NCBI GenBank assembly: GCA_036833805.1
Contig: DAITPA010000040.1
Span: 1 to 17,906 of the forward strand
Source: PALSA-1196 sp036833805
GTDB taxonomy: Bacteria > Pseudomonadota > Gammaproteobacteria > Steroidobacterales > Steroidobacteraceae
Direction: 5' to 3'
Length of the DNA stretch: 17,906 nt
Below the pieces are notes generated by a model. That model did no database searches, was not told the origin of the DNA, and was given only the letters and a program-made list of their open reading frames with translations. Positions 1 to 8,064 of this stretch are shown in pieces (within the stretch, counting starts at the first letter, position 1; each line of letters opens with the position of its first letter). A program made the translations under genes and the position numbers.

Positions 1-1862
1 GTGTCGATGAAACACGCATTGCCGCGGCACTTCTCGGGGGCGCGCGCGACGTCGTCTCGCTGAGCAATCCCGCGCGGCTGCAGGCCGTCATGGCACGCGA
101 GCTGCACACCTTTCGTTTGGAGCGCGTCCTCGGTACCACCGTCAAATCCGCGCGCGATGCGCGCCGCCAGCTCGACACGGCGCTGCAGCGTTCGAACGAC
201 GCCATCGTGCAGGTCCAAGAGGGCATCGCGGTGGATGTCAATCCATCGTGGCTCGAGCTTTTTGGCTTCGAGGACCGCGCCGCGCTCGTCGGCCAGCCGA
301 TCATGGATCTGTTTGAAGAATCGCGCCATGCCGCATTGAAAGGCGCGCTCGCGGCCTGTCTGCAAGGTCGCTGGAACGATCACGCGCTGCAGCTCGACGC
401 GCAATTGGCGGACGGCACAACGCTCGCCATTGAACTGGTGCTCGCGATGGGCGAGCACGACGGCGAACCCTGCGTGCAGCTCATCGTCCCGGCACGCCAG
501 CGCGATGAGCGCCGGCTCGCCGAAGAGCTTGCGGATGCGGCGCGCCACGATCCGTCCACCGGATTGCTGTATCGCGGCGCGCTCCTGCAGGAGCTCGCCG
601 CAAGGTTCGCAACACCCATGCCCGGCGGCGTGCGCTATCTCGCGCTCGTGCGGCTCGACAAGTTCGCGACCATTGAAAGCGACGTCGGCGTCACGGCGAG
701 CGAAGAGCTCCTCGTTGAATTCGCGAAGCTCGTGAAAGAGCAGTTGAACGCGCGCGATATCGCCGGTCGCTTCGGCGGCGTGAGCTTCCTCGTGCTTTTG
801 GAGCGCGGCAACGAACGTGACATCGAGGCCTGGAGCGAGCAGCTCGTTACGAAGTCAGCGAAGAACGTGGTGCGCATCAAAGACAAGACCCTGTCGGTCA
901 CGTGCACGCTCGGATTGAGCGTGGTGCCGCCGACCGACCCGGACCTCGACGCCGCCATTGGCCAGGCAATCGCATCCTGCCGCACCGGCCGGCAGCGCGG
1001 CGGCAATCAGGCTTATACGTCGGCGCGCGTCGACGCCGATCAGCGCGTGCAGTCCTACGACCTCGTGTGGGTCAAGCACATCAAGGCCGCGCTCATGGAA
1101 AATCGCTTCCGCCTTGTGCAGCAGCCGATTGCGAGCCTGCAGGGCGATGACCCGAGCATGTTCGACGTGCTGGTGCGCATGATCGACCACACTGGCAAGG
1201 AAGTGCTGCCGGCGGAGTTCATGGCGGCGGCCGAGCGCAACGACCTGTTGAAGAATATCGATCGCTGGGTGGTCGGAGCGTCGCTGTCGTTCGCCGCGCA
1301 GAAAAAGCCCCGATGCCTGTTCGTGCGGTTATCGAAGGAGACCGTAAATGACCCCTCGTTCCTCGGCTGGCTCGACAACCACATCCGCACCAGCCGCGCG
1401 GAGCCCGCGCGCTTGTGCTTCCAGGTGCCCGAGTCGGTCGCGGCGGCCCATATCGAGCAGTCGCGGGCGCTCGCCGCGGCGCTGCGCGAGCGCGGCTTTC
1501 GCTTTGCGCTCGAAGCCTTTGGCTCTGGCCGCGATTCCCATGGCCTGCTTACGAGCCTCGCGCTCGACTTCGTGAAGGTGGACGGCGCCATTGTGCAAGC
1601 GCTCGCGAAGGACGCCGAGCTGCAAAGCCGGGTGCGCAACCTCGTTGAGGCGGCGGCGCTCAACAAGATTCAGACGATCGCCGAGCGCGTCGAGGACGCC
1701 AATACGATGGCGGTGCTGTGGCAGCTTGGCGTGCAGTACATCCAGGGATATTTCGTGCACGCCCCCGAAGAGGTGGTGTTGCACAGCGAGCCCGCTACCC
1801 AGACCCTGCGACAGACTCGCCAGAGCTTTCCAGACGATCCACCTGCCGCCAGCCGCGGGTAA
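1..1862 (+). CDS. FimX-like PAS-GGDEF-EAL c-di-GMP effector (5' partial)
   Basis: The frame is open from the left edge, so the gene starts outside the window; the ATG at 90 lies inside it. Numbering from that ATG, a PAS domain covers about 29-135, a GGDEF domain about 150-305 and an EAL domain about 325-565. Residues encoded before the ATG look like the end of a receiver-like domain. The GGDEF signature reads GGVSF (229-233), and the EAL motif reads DVL (359-361, in FDVLVRM). The usual DDFGTG is EAFGSG (475-480), while a QGYFVHAP tail motif is kept. Both catalytic sites therefore look dead, as in FimX, which binds c-di-GMP through its EAL domain and controls type IV pili from the cytoplasm. 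As I recall, fimX also lies close to parC/parE in Pseudomonas aeruginosa, which supports the call. The stop at 1860-1862 lies inside the parC 3' end. A role in pilus control is inference. Confidence 0.85.
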   Translation, partial: VDETRIAAALLGGARDVVSLSNPARLQAVMARELHTFRLERVLGTTVKSARDARRQLDTALQRSNDAIVQVQEGIAVDVNPSWLELFGFEDRAALVGQPIMDLFEESRHAALKGALAACLQGRWNDHALQLDAQLADGTTLAIELVLAMGEHDGEPCVQLIVPARQRDERRLAEELADAARHDPSTGLLYRGALLQELAARFATPMPGGVRYLALVRLDKFATIESDVGVTASEELLVEFAKLVKEQLNARDIAGRFGGVSFLVLLERGNERDIEAWSEQLVTKSAKNVVRIKDKTLSVTCTLGLSVVPPTDPDLDAAIGQAIASCRTGRQRGGNQAYTSARVDADQRVQSYDLVWVKHIKAALMENRFRLVQQPIASLQGDDPSMFDVLVRMIDHTGKEVLPAEFMAAAERNDLLKNIDRWVVGASLSFAAQKKPRCLFVRLSKETVNDPSFLGWLDNHIRTSRAEPARLCFQVPESVAAAHIEQSRALAAALRERGFRFALEAFGSGRDSHGLLTSLALDFVKVDGAIVQALAKDAELQSRVRNLVEAAALNKIQTIAERVEDANTMAVLWQLGVQYIQGYFVHAPEEVVLHSEPATQTLRQTRQSFPDDPPAASRG

Positions 1863-4062
1863 GGACCGCGCCGCGCTGCGCGCGCTGACCGCGGTAATCC
1901 TTAAGCTCGCCCCATTCGAGGACTTTGCGCTTGTCGCCCGAGTGAATGATCAGCCGGCCCTGCGGAGCTACCACCGCAATGCCGGTCAGCATCTCTTCGC
2001 GCGCGGCGGCCTTCTTGCCCGGGATGTCAAAGAGCTTGTTGCCCTTGCCGCGCGGCATTTCCGGCACATCGGCGACTTTGAATGCCAGCATCTTGCCTTC
2101 GCTGCTCGCGACACACACGAGCGCCTCGGGCGAGGCAACGAAGGCAGGCGGCAGCACGAGCGAATTCTCCGGCACGCTGAGCACCGTCTTGCCGGCGCGC
2201 CGCTCGGTGACGAGATCCTTGAAGCGTACCGTGAAACCGTAGCCTGCATCGGTTGCGAGCAACCACAGGTCCTCGGGCTCGCCCAACATCACGCCCGCAA
2301 ATTTTGCGCCATCGGGGGGATTTAAGCGCCCGGAGAGCGGCTCGCCCTGGCCGCGCGCGGACGGCAGCGAATGCGCGGGCAACGTGTAAGTGCGTCCGGT
2401 GCTGTCGATGAATACCGCCGGCTGCAGGCTCCGGCCGCGCGCCGCGGACTGAAACGCATCGCCGGTCTTGTATGACAGCGTCAACGGATCGATGTCGTGG
2501 CCCTTCGCGGCGCGCACCCAGCCGCCGGTCGACAGCACAACCGTGGTCGGCTCATTGGCGAGCAGCGTCAGCGCATCGATCGCCTGCGCCGCCTCGCGCT
2601 CCACGATCTTGGTGCGCCGCGCATCGCCGTAGTTGTCAGAATCCGCTCGAATCTCGTCGGCCACAAGCTTGCGCAGCTTCGCCTTGCTTCTAAGAAGTGC
2701 CTCGAGCTCATCGCGCTCGGCGGCGAGCTTCTTCTGCTCCTCACGGATCTTCATTTCCTCAAGCTTGGCGAGATGCCGCAGCTTGGTCTCGAGGATGGCT
2801 TCGGTCTGTTCATCGCTCAGCTTGAAGCGCTGCATCAGCACCGGTTTTGGCTCATCCTCGCGCCGGATGATGCGAATGACCTCATCGAGGTTCAAATAAA
2901 CGATGAGCAGGCCCGCGAGGATATGCAGGCGCCGCGCAACTTTGTCGAGGCGGTGCTGCAAGCGCCTTGTGACGGTTGCGATGCGAAACGTGAGCCAGTC
3001 GGCGAGCACATCTTTGAGACCCATGACGCGCGGCCGCCCGTCGAGTCCAATGATGTTGAGATTCACCCGGTAGCTGCGTTCAAGATCGGTCGTCGCGAAC
3101 AAATGGTTCATGACTTCGATCATGTCGACGCGATTCGAGCGCGGTACGATCACGAGTCGCGTCGGATGCTCAAAATCCGATTCGTCGCGCAAGTCCTCGA
3201 GCATCGGCAGCTTCTTCGCGCGCATTTGCTCGGCGATCTGCTCCTGCACGCGGTTACCCGACACCTGGAACGGGTAAGCTGTGATAACGACGTTGCCATC
3301 CTCGATTTCGTAGGTGGCGCGCGCCTTGTAGCTGCCGACGCCTTTGTCGTAGAACTCCAATAGGTCGGCGCGCGGCGAGACGATCTCGGCGCCGGTTGGC
3401 AGATCCGGACCTTTGACGTGCTTCATGAGCGCACGCGTCGTGGCTTCCGGGTCCTCGAGGAGATGAATGCACGCCGCGGCCACTTCGCGCAGGTTGTGCG
3501 GCGGAATGTCGGTCGCCATGCCGACGGCGATGCCGGACGTGCCGTTCAACAGAAGATTCGGCAGCCGCGCCGGCAGAATCGCAGGCTCATCCATGGTGCC
3601 GTCGAAGTTCGGCGTCCAATCGACCGTGCCGTGCGCGAGTTCGCTCAGCAGCACTTCGGCGTACTTCGTAAGCTTGGCCTCCGTGTAGCGCATCGCGGCG
3701 AACGATTTCGGATCATCCTGCGAGCCCCAGTTGCCCTGGCCGTCGACGATCGGATAGCGGTAGGCGAACGGCTGCGCCATCAGCACCATCGCCTCATAAC
3801 AGGCGCTGTCGCCGTGCGGGTGATATTTGCCGATCACGTCGCCGACGGTGCGCGCGGATTTCTTGTGCTTGGAAATCGCCGACAGCGCAAGCTCGCTCAT
3901 TGCGTAGGTGATGCGCCGCTGCACGGGCTTCAGGCCGTCGCCGAGCGCCGGCAGCGCACGGTCGAGAATGACGTACATCGAGTAGTCAAGATAGGCCTTC
4001 TCGGTGAAGGTCTTCATCGGTTGGCGCTCGACGCCCTCGAAGTTCAGTTCCTGCTTCTGCAT
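1795..4062 (-). CDS. parC: DNA topoisomerase IV subunit A
   Basis: ParC is the DNA cleavage/rejoining subunit of topoisomerase IV (ParC2ParE2), which decatenates daughter chromosomes. The 755-residue product has the ParC N-terminal signature (DYSMYVILDRALPALGDGLK), the cleavage Tyr126 in AAMRYTEAKL, and a C-terminal beta-propeller domain with no GyrA-box seen. That, together with the neighbouring parE, marks it as ParC and not GyrA. The quinolone-determining stretch HPHGDSACYE keeps the susceptible-type residues, Ser86 and Glu90 (E. coli Ser80 and Glu84). The ATG lies 3 bp after the parE stop, so the two are surely co-transcribed and probably translationally coupled. A GAGGTG sequence inside the parE end may serve as ribosome-binding site. 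The 3' end overlaps the convergent FimX-like gene by 68 bp. Confidence 0.97.
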   Translation of the reverse strand: MQKQELNFEGVERQPMKTFTEKAYLDYSMYVILDRALPALGDGLKPVQRRITYAMSELALSAISKHKKSARTVGDVIGKYHPHGDSACYEAMVLMAQPFAYRYPIVDGQGNWGSQDDPKSFAAMRYTEAKLTKYAEVLLSELAHGTVDWTPNFDGTMDEPAILPARLPNLLLNGTSGIAVGMATDIPPHNLREVAAACIHLLEDPEATTRALMKHVKGPDLPTGAEIVSPRADLLEFYDKGVGSYKARATYEIEDGNVVITAYPFQVSGNRVQEQIAEQMRAKKLPMLEDLRDESDFEHPTRLVIVPRSNRVDMIEVMNHLFATTDLERSYRVNLNIIGLDGRPRVMGLKDVLADWLTFRIATVTRRLQHRLDKVARRLHILAGLLIVYLNLDEVIRIIRREDEPKPVLMQRFKLSDEQTEAILETKLRHLAKLEEMKIREEQKKLAAERDELEALLRSKAKLRKLVADEIRADSDNYGDARRTKIVEREAAQAIDALTLLANEPTTVVLSTGGWVRAAKGHDIDPLTLSYKTGDAFQSAARGRSLQPAVFIDSTGRTYTLPAHSLPSARGQGEPLSGRLNPPDGAKFAGVMLGEPEDLWLLATDAGYGFTVRFKDLVTERRAGKTVLSVPENSLVLPPAFVASPEALVCVASSEGKMLAFKVADVPEMPRGKGNKLFDIPGKKAAAREEMLTGIAVVAPQGRLIIHSGDKRKVLEWGELKDYRGQRAQRGAVLTRGWRQVDRLESSGESVAGSG

Positions 4063-4065
4063 ACG

Positions 4066-5958
4066 CTACACCTGCACCTCGGCGAGATTGCCTTTCGCTT
4101 CAAGCCAGTCGCGGCGGTCGGCGGCGCGCTTCTTCGCCAGCAGCATGTCCATCAGCTGATCGGTGTTGTCCTTGCCTTCAATCGTCAGCTGCACGAGCCG
4201 GCGGGTGCGCGGATCGATGGTGGTCTCGCGCAGCTGCGCGGGATTCATCTCCCCAAGACCCTTGAAGCGCGTCACCACCGGCTTGCTGCGCGCATTCTCT
4301 TTTGCGATGCGCTGCAAGGTGGCGTCGCGCTCCGCATCATCGAGCGCGTAGTAGACCTGCCGCCCGGCATCGATGCGGTACAAGGGCGGCATCGCCACGT
4401 ACACGTGGCCATTCGTCACCAGCGGCCGAAAATGCCGCAGGAACAGCGCGCACAGCAAAGTTGCGATGTGCTGCCCGTCCGAATCCGCATCCGCAAGTAT
4501 GCAGACCTTGTGATAGCGCAGCTGCGATAAATCCGCAGATCCTGGCTCAACGCCGAGCGCCACACTGATGTCGTGTACTTCCTGTGATGAGCCGATCGCG
4601 CCGGCGTCGAGCTCCCAGGTGTTCAGAATCTTGCCGCGCAGCGGCATGATCGCCTGGAAGTCCTTCTCGCGCGCCTGCTTCGCCGAGCCGCCGGCGGAAT
4701 CGCCCTCCACCAGAAACAGCTCGCAGCGCGCCGGCTCCTGGCTTGCGCAGTCGGCAAGCTTCCCGGGCAGTGCGGGGCCGGTGGCGATGCGTTTGCGCAC
4801 CACGCGCTGCGCGGCCTTGATGCGCTCCTGTGCATTGGCGATCGCAAACTGCGCGATGCGCTCGCCGGCGTCGGGATGACGGTTCAACCACAGCGCCATC
4901 GAGTCGCGTACGTAGGATTCAACCAGCGCCGCCGCATCACGCGAGCCCAGACGCTCCTTCATCTGACCGGCGAACTGCGGTTCCTGCATCTTGACCGAGA
5001 GCACGAAGCAGGCCTTCTGCCAGACATCTTCGGGCACAAGCTTGATGCCGCGCGGAACGAGATTACGGAACTCGCAGAACTCGCGCACCGCCTGCGCAAC
5101 CCCTGCACGCAGCCCATTGACGTGAGTTCCGCCTTCAATGGTGGGAATCAGATTAACGTAGCTCTCGGCGACCACGTTTTCCGCATTCGGTGCCCACACG
5201 AATGCGTAATCGACCGCATCGTTGACCGCCTCGTTCTTGCCGCTGATGGGCTCGCCAGGCAGATACTCCTCCTTGCCGAGTTCCTCGAGCAGATAGGCGC
5301 CCAAGTCACCACTGAAGAACCATTCGTCCTTCTCGCCTGTCGCCTCGTTGGTAAAGCGCACGCGCAGGCCCGGACACAGCACCGCCTTCGCCTTCAGCGT
5401 GTGCTGCAACTGCGGTACGGAAAACTTGTCGGAATCAAAGAACTTTGGGTCCGGCCAGAAGCGCACCGTGGTGCCGGTGTTGCGTGCGCCGACGGAGCTG
5501 ATGACCTCAAGCTTCGAGGTCACCTTGCCGTCCTTGAAACCGATGTTGTATTCCTTGCCGTCACGCTTCACCCAGCATTCGAGGTGCTTGGAAAGCGCGT
5601 TGACCACCGATACGCCCACGCCATGCAGGCCGCCGGCGAACTGGTAGGTCTTGTCGGAGAATTTGCCGCCGGCATGCAGGCGCGTGAGGATGAGCTCAAC
5701 GCCGCTCACCTTCTCCTTGGGGTGAATATCGACCGGCATGCCGCGGCCGTCATCGGCGACCTCAAGGGAGCCATCCTTGTAGAGAGTGACGGCGATTTCC
5801 TTGCAGTGCCCGCCGAGCGCTTCATCGACGCTATTGTCGATCACCTCGTGCGCGAGATGGTTCGGCCGCGAGGTATGGGTATACATGCCGGGCCGACGGC
5901 GCACGGGCTCAAGGCCGCTTAAGACCTCGATGTCGGAGGCGGTATATGACTGAGTCAT
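4066..5958 (-). CDS. parE: DNA topoisomerase IV subunit B
   Basis: ParE is the ATPase subunit of topoisomerase IV. I chose the ATG at 5958 because it gives MTQSYTASDIEVLSGLEP, matching the family N-terminus, and a 630-residue protein, the E. coli length. The open frame runs 22 codons further to 6024, but that extension has no family resemblance. GHKL ATPase features: Tyr5, Glu38 and Asn42 (EVIDNSVDEAL), Asp69 (ADDGRGMP) and the lid GGLHGVGVSVVNALS. Toprim features: Glu418 in VEGDSAGG, and the acidic triad Asp490/492/494 in DADSDGQ. PLRGKILNTW is also typical. It is first in a parE-parC operon. The 87-bp gap from the DUF3501 gene upstream has no terminator that I can see, so read-through from the rubrerythrin operon is possible. 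Confidence 0.96.
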   Translation of the reverse strand: MTQSYTASDIEVLSGLEPVRRRPGMYTHTSRPNHLAHEVIDNSVDEALGGHCKEIAVTLYKDGSLEVADDGRGMPVDIHPKEKVSGVELILTRLHAGGKFSDKTYQFAGGLHGVGVSVVNALSKHLECWVKRDGKEYNIGFKDGKVTSKLEVISSVGARNTGTTVRFWPDPKFFDSDKFSVPQLQHTLKAKAVLCPGLRVRFTNEATGEKDEWFFSGDLGAYLLEELGKEEYLPGEPISGKNEAVNDAVDYAFVWAPNAENVVAESYVNLIPTIEGGTHVNGLRAGVAQAVREFCEFRNLVPRGIKLVPEDVWQKACFVLSVKMQEPQFAGQMKERLGSRDAAALVESYVRDSMALWLNRHPDAGERIAQFAIANAQERIKAAQRVVRKRIATGPALPGKLADCASQEPARCELFLVEGDSAGGSAKQAREKDFQAIMPLRGKILNTWELDAGAIGSSQEVHDISVALGVEPGSADLSQLRYHKVCILADADSDGQHIATLLCALFLRHFRPLVTNGHVYVAMPPLYRIDAGRQVYYALDDAERDATLQRIAKENARSKPVVTRFKGLGEMNPAQLRETTIDPRTRRLVQLTIEGKDNTDQLMDMLLAKKRAADRRDWLEAKGNLAEVQV

Positions 5959-6045
5959 CCGGGTATCCAAGACCGCGCTGTCAGACGCAGACGAGGCGAT
6001 GGTAGCAGATAGCCGCAGCGGCAAGCGCCCTGCGCACGAGTCCTG

Positions 6046-6627
6046 TCAGTCAAGATCGGCGCTGAGCGCGCTGCGCTGCGCAGGCGACACCTGCAATTGA
6101 TGCTGATAGGCGCGATGCTCGACGCCGACGGCAAGCGCGGCGCCGGCGTGCAGGGCCCGCACCATTGCTGGGGTGAGCTCGAAACGCAGGAAATGCACCG
6201 CTGAGGTCTTCTCGTCGTTGTCGCGCTGCAAATCCTCATCAGCACGCGCAAACACACGTTCATGGCCGTGCACTTGAATCCAGCAGCCATTCTCCACTTT
6301 GCGCAAGCGCCCAAGCGCGACGCGCCGCTCTTCCGGGTCGGGAAATTCAATGAGGAGCGTCACCTTCCAGTTGCTGCCGTCCGGGATCAGCGGATTGTAG
6401 GTGTCAAGCTCCGCCACGATACCTTCGGACTCAAATATGCGCTCGCTGCGCAGCATCTCCTGCAGCTGATATTGAATCGTCAGCCGGTCTTCAAAGCACC
6501 AGCGCATATGCGGACCTACCGCGAGCTGCCGGTTCGCCTTGTGCGCGAGGATGCGCGTGCGAAACGCGTTGCGCTCGCGCGCGTAACGCTCGAGCGTAAA
6601 GAGATCCTCGACTGACAATTTTTTCAT
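6046..6627 (-). CDS. DUF3501 family protein
   Basis: This 193-residue soluble protein starts MKKLSVEDLFTLERYARERN and carries the segments WCFEDRLTIQYQLQEML and NPLIPDGSNWKVTLLIEFPD. I recognise these as the DUF3501 family, whose biochemical function is not known to me. It has no signal peptide, membrane segment or Cys cluster, so it should be cytoplasmic and not itself an Fe-S protein. Its ATG overlaps the TAA of the upstream Fe-S gene in a TAATG junction, with no good ribosome-binding site, which suggests termination-reinitiation and near-equal production of the two proteins. Members usually sit beside this Fe-S gene and a rubrerythrin, as here, so a role in the same redox process is inferred from context only. 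Confidence 0.85.
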   Translation of the reverse strand: MKKLSVEDLFTLERYARERNAFRTRILAHKANRQLAVGPHMRWCFEDRLTIQYQLQEMLRSERIFESEGIVAELDTYNPLIPDGSNWKVTLLIEFPDPEERRVALGRLRKVENGCWIQVHGHERVFARADEDLQRDNDEKTSAVHFLRFELTPAMVRALHAGAALAVGVEHRAYQHQLQVSPAQRSALSADLD

Positions 6628-7988
6628 TACAGATCGTAGGCGGTGCGCAACAGCGCCAGCGGATGGGTCGGCGCGCGCCCATCAGGAAGTTCGCTTTCGA
6701 TCTGATGGCCGGCCATCGGGCAGTCGCTCGCGTAATAGTCGGCTTCCCCGCTCTTAACCTTCTGCATGACCGGCAGGCCAATCTTCACCGACGCCGCTCG
6801 AAACTCTTTTTTAACGCCATAAGTGCCGTCATGCCCGGAGCAGCGCTCGATCACTTCCAGGGTCGTACCGGGGATGAGCTGCAGAATGTCGCGAGTCTTG
6901 AGGCCGATGTTCTGCACGCGCAGGTGACACGGCACGTGATAGCTCACCTTGCCGAGCGCGGTCTTGAAATCCGTGCGCAACAGGCCCGCGCGATGGCGCA
7001 GCATCAGGTACTCGAACGGATCGAAAACGCGCGCGCGCACCGCCTGCACAGCCGCATCGTCCGCGAACAACAGCGGCAGCTCCTGCTTGAACATCAAGAC
7101 GCATGAGGGGATTGGCGCCACAATGTCGTAGCCCGCATCGATCACCGCCTTCAGTTGCGGAATATTGAATGCCTTAAGCCTCGCGACGCGCTCCAGATCG
7201 CCGAGCTCAAGCGACGGCATGCCGCAGCAGCGCTCTTGCGGAACGAGGCGCACGGGGATGCCGTTGTGCTCAAAGACCGCGACCAGGTCTGCGGCAAGCT
7301 CGGGCTCATTGCGATCGCCGTAGCAGGTGGCAAAGAGCGCAACCTTGCCGCGCGTTTCCGGCGTCGCCTGCGGCGGTGCGCTCGTTGCATCGATCACCGC
7401 AAAGCCCTGCCCGGCGAGCGCCTTGCGCGCGGTGCGCGAGTGATACCGGGGCACCGGCGCGTCGCGATGCACACCGGCAATCTTTTCAAGGAGCAGGCGT
7501 CCGGCGCGCGTGCGATTGACCGCGTTTACCGCGTCCACCACGACCGGAATGCCGGCGAGCATTCCGACCGTGTCGGTCGCGGCGAGCGTGCGGTCGCGCA
7601 GTGACACGCCATCGGTGCGCGCGCGCACCGCCTTCGCGCGCAGCATGAGGTGCGGGAAATCCACGTTCCACGGGTGCGGCGGCACGTACGGGCATTTCGT
7701 CATGAAGCACATGTCACAGAGGTAACAGTGGTCCACGACTTTCCAATAGACCTTGCGCTCGACCGTATCGAGTTCGCCGCTCGGCGCTGCGTCGATCGCA
7801 TCAAACAGCGTCGGAAATGCGTTGCAGAGGCTGAAGCAGCGGCGGCACCCATGACAGATGTCAAAGACGCGGGTGAGCTCGGCGCTGAGCGCAGCGGGGT
7901 CGTTGAAAGATGCGCCGCGCCAGTCAAGCGGCTGGCGCATCGGCGCGTCGAGGCTGCCTTCGCGCCTGCCTTGCGTCGGGGGACTCAT
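6627..7988 (-). CDS. GlpC/HdrD-like Fe-S oxidoreductase (two [4Fe-4S] motifs plus CCG domains)
   Basis: The 453-residue protein has two ferredoxin-type motifs, Cys45-48-51-55 (CHGCRRCFSLC) and Cys88-91-94-99 (CYLCDMCFMTKC). These are followed by two cysteine-rich CCG-type modules: one with FATCYGD and ERCCGMPS, and one with HVPCHLRVQ and ERCSGHDG, where the second CCG has become CSG. This is the layout of GlpC and HdrD subunits, which pass electrons between a dehydrogenase and quinone or disulfide partners. No glpA or glpB lies nearby, so the gene should not be called glpC. It sits between rubrerythrin (76 bp upstream) and DUF3501 (overlapping). Supplying electrons to rubrerythrin is a reasonable inference but is not shown. 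The start is uncertain: ATG 7988 and ATG 7940 (Met17) both lack a clear ribosome-binding site. Confidence 0.88.
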   Translation of the reverse strand: MSPPTQGRREGSLDAPMRQPLDWRGASFNDPAALSAELTRVFDICHGCRRCFSLCNAFPTLFDAIDAAPSGELDTVERKVYWKVVDHCYLCDMCFMTKCPYVPPHPWNVDFPHLMLRAKAVRARTDGVSLRDRTLAATDTVGMLAGIPVVVDAVNAVNRTRAGRLLLEKIAGVHRDAPVPRYHSRTARKALAGQGFAVIDATSAPPQATPETRGKVALFATCYGDRNEPELAADLVAVFEHNGIPVRLVPQERCCGMPSLELGDLERVARLKAFNIPQLKAVIDAGYDIVAPIPSCVLMFKQELPLLFADDAAVQAVRARVFDPFEYLMLRHRAGLLRTDFKTALGKVSYHVPCHLRVQNIGLKTRDILQLIPGTTLEVIERCSGHDGTYGVKKEFRAASVKIGLPVMQKVKSGEADYYASDCPMAGHQIESELPDGRAPTHPLALLRTAYDL

Positions 7989-8013
7989 GCGGGAAGGCGT
8001 CGTGCCACTTGGA

Positions 8014-8042
8014 GTCCCGGTCGCATTTGACGACCGCGGGAC
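8014..8042 (-). other. Intercistronic hairpin between rubrerythrin and Fe-S genes
   Basis: GTCCCGGTCG (8014-8023) pairs with CGACCG-CG-GGAC (8031-8042), giving ten base pairs with a two-base bulge and a seven-base loop. It lies in the 76-bp gap after the rubrerythrin stop. There is no T-run on either side, so it is not a standard terminator. It could protect the rubrerythrin transcript from 3' decay or lower expression of the next genes, but that is inference. Confidence 0.4.
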
Positions 8043-8064
8043 CGCAAGCGAACGTTATCGCGCC

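Noticed and set aside
2497..3363. Long plus-strand frames antisense to parC and parE (also 3418-4530 and 4876-5922)
   Set aside because: They are mirror-frame shadows of the strongly conserved topoisomerase genes, with His/Arg-rich compositions and no domains.
5959..6024. Upstream extension of parE by 22 residues
   Set aside because: MTQSYTASDI at 5958 is the conserved ParE N-terminus and gives the standard 630 residues.
6627..7988. Calling the Fe-S gene glpC (anaerobic glycerol-3-phosphate dehydrogenase subunit C)
   Set aside because: No glpA or glpB is adjacent, and the rubrerythrin/DUF3501 context defines a different subgroup; only the domain layout is shared.
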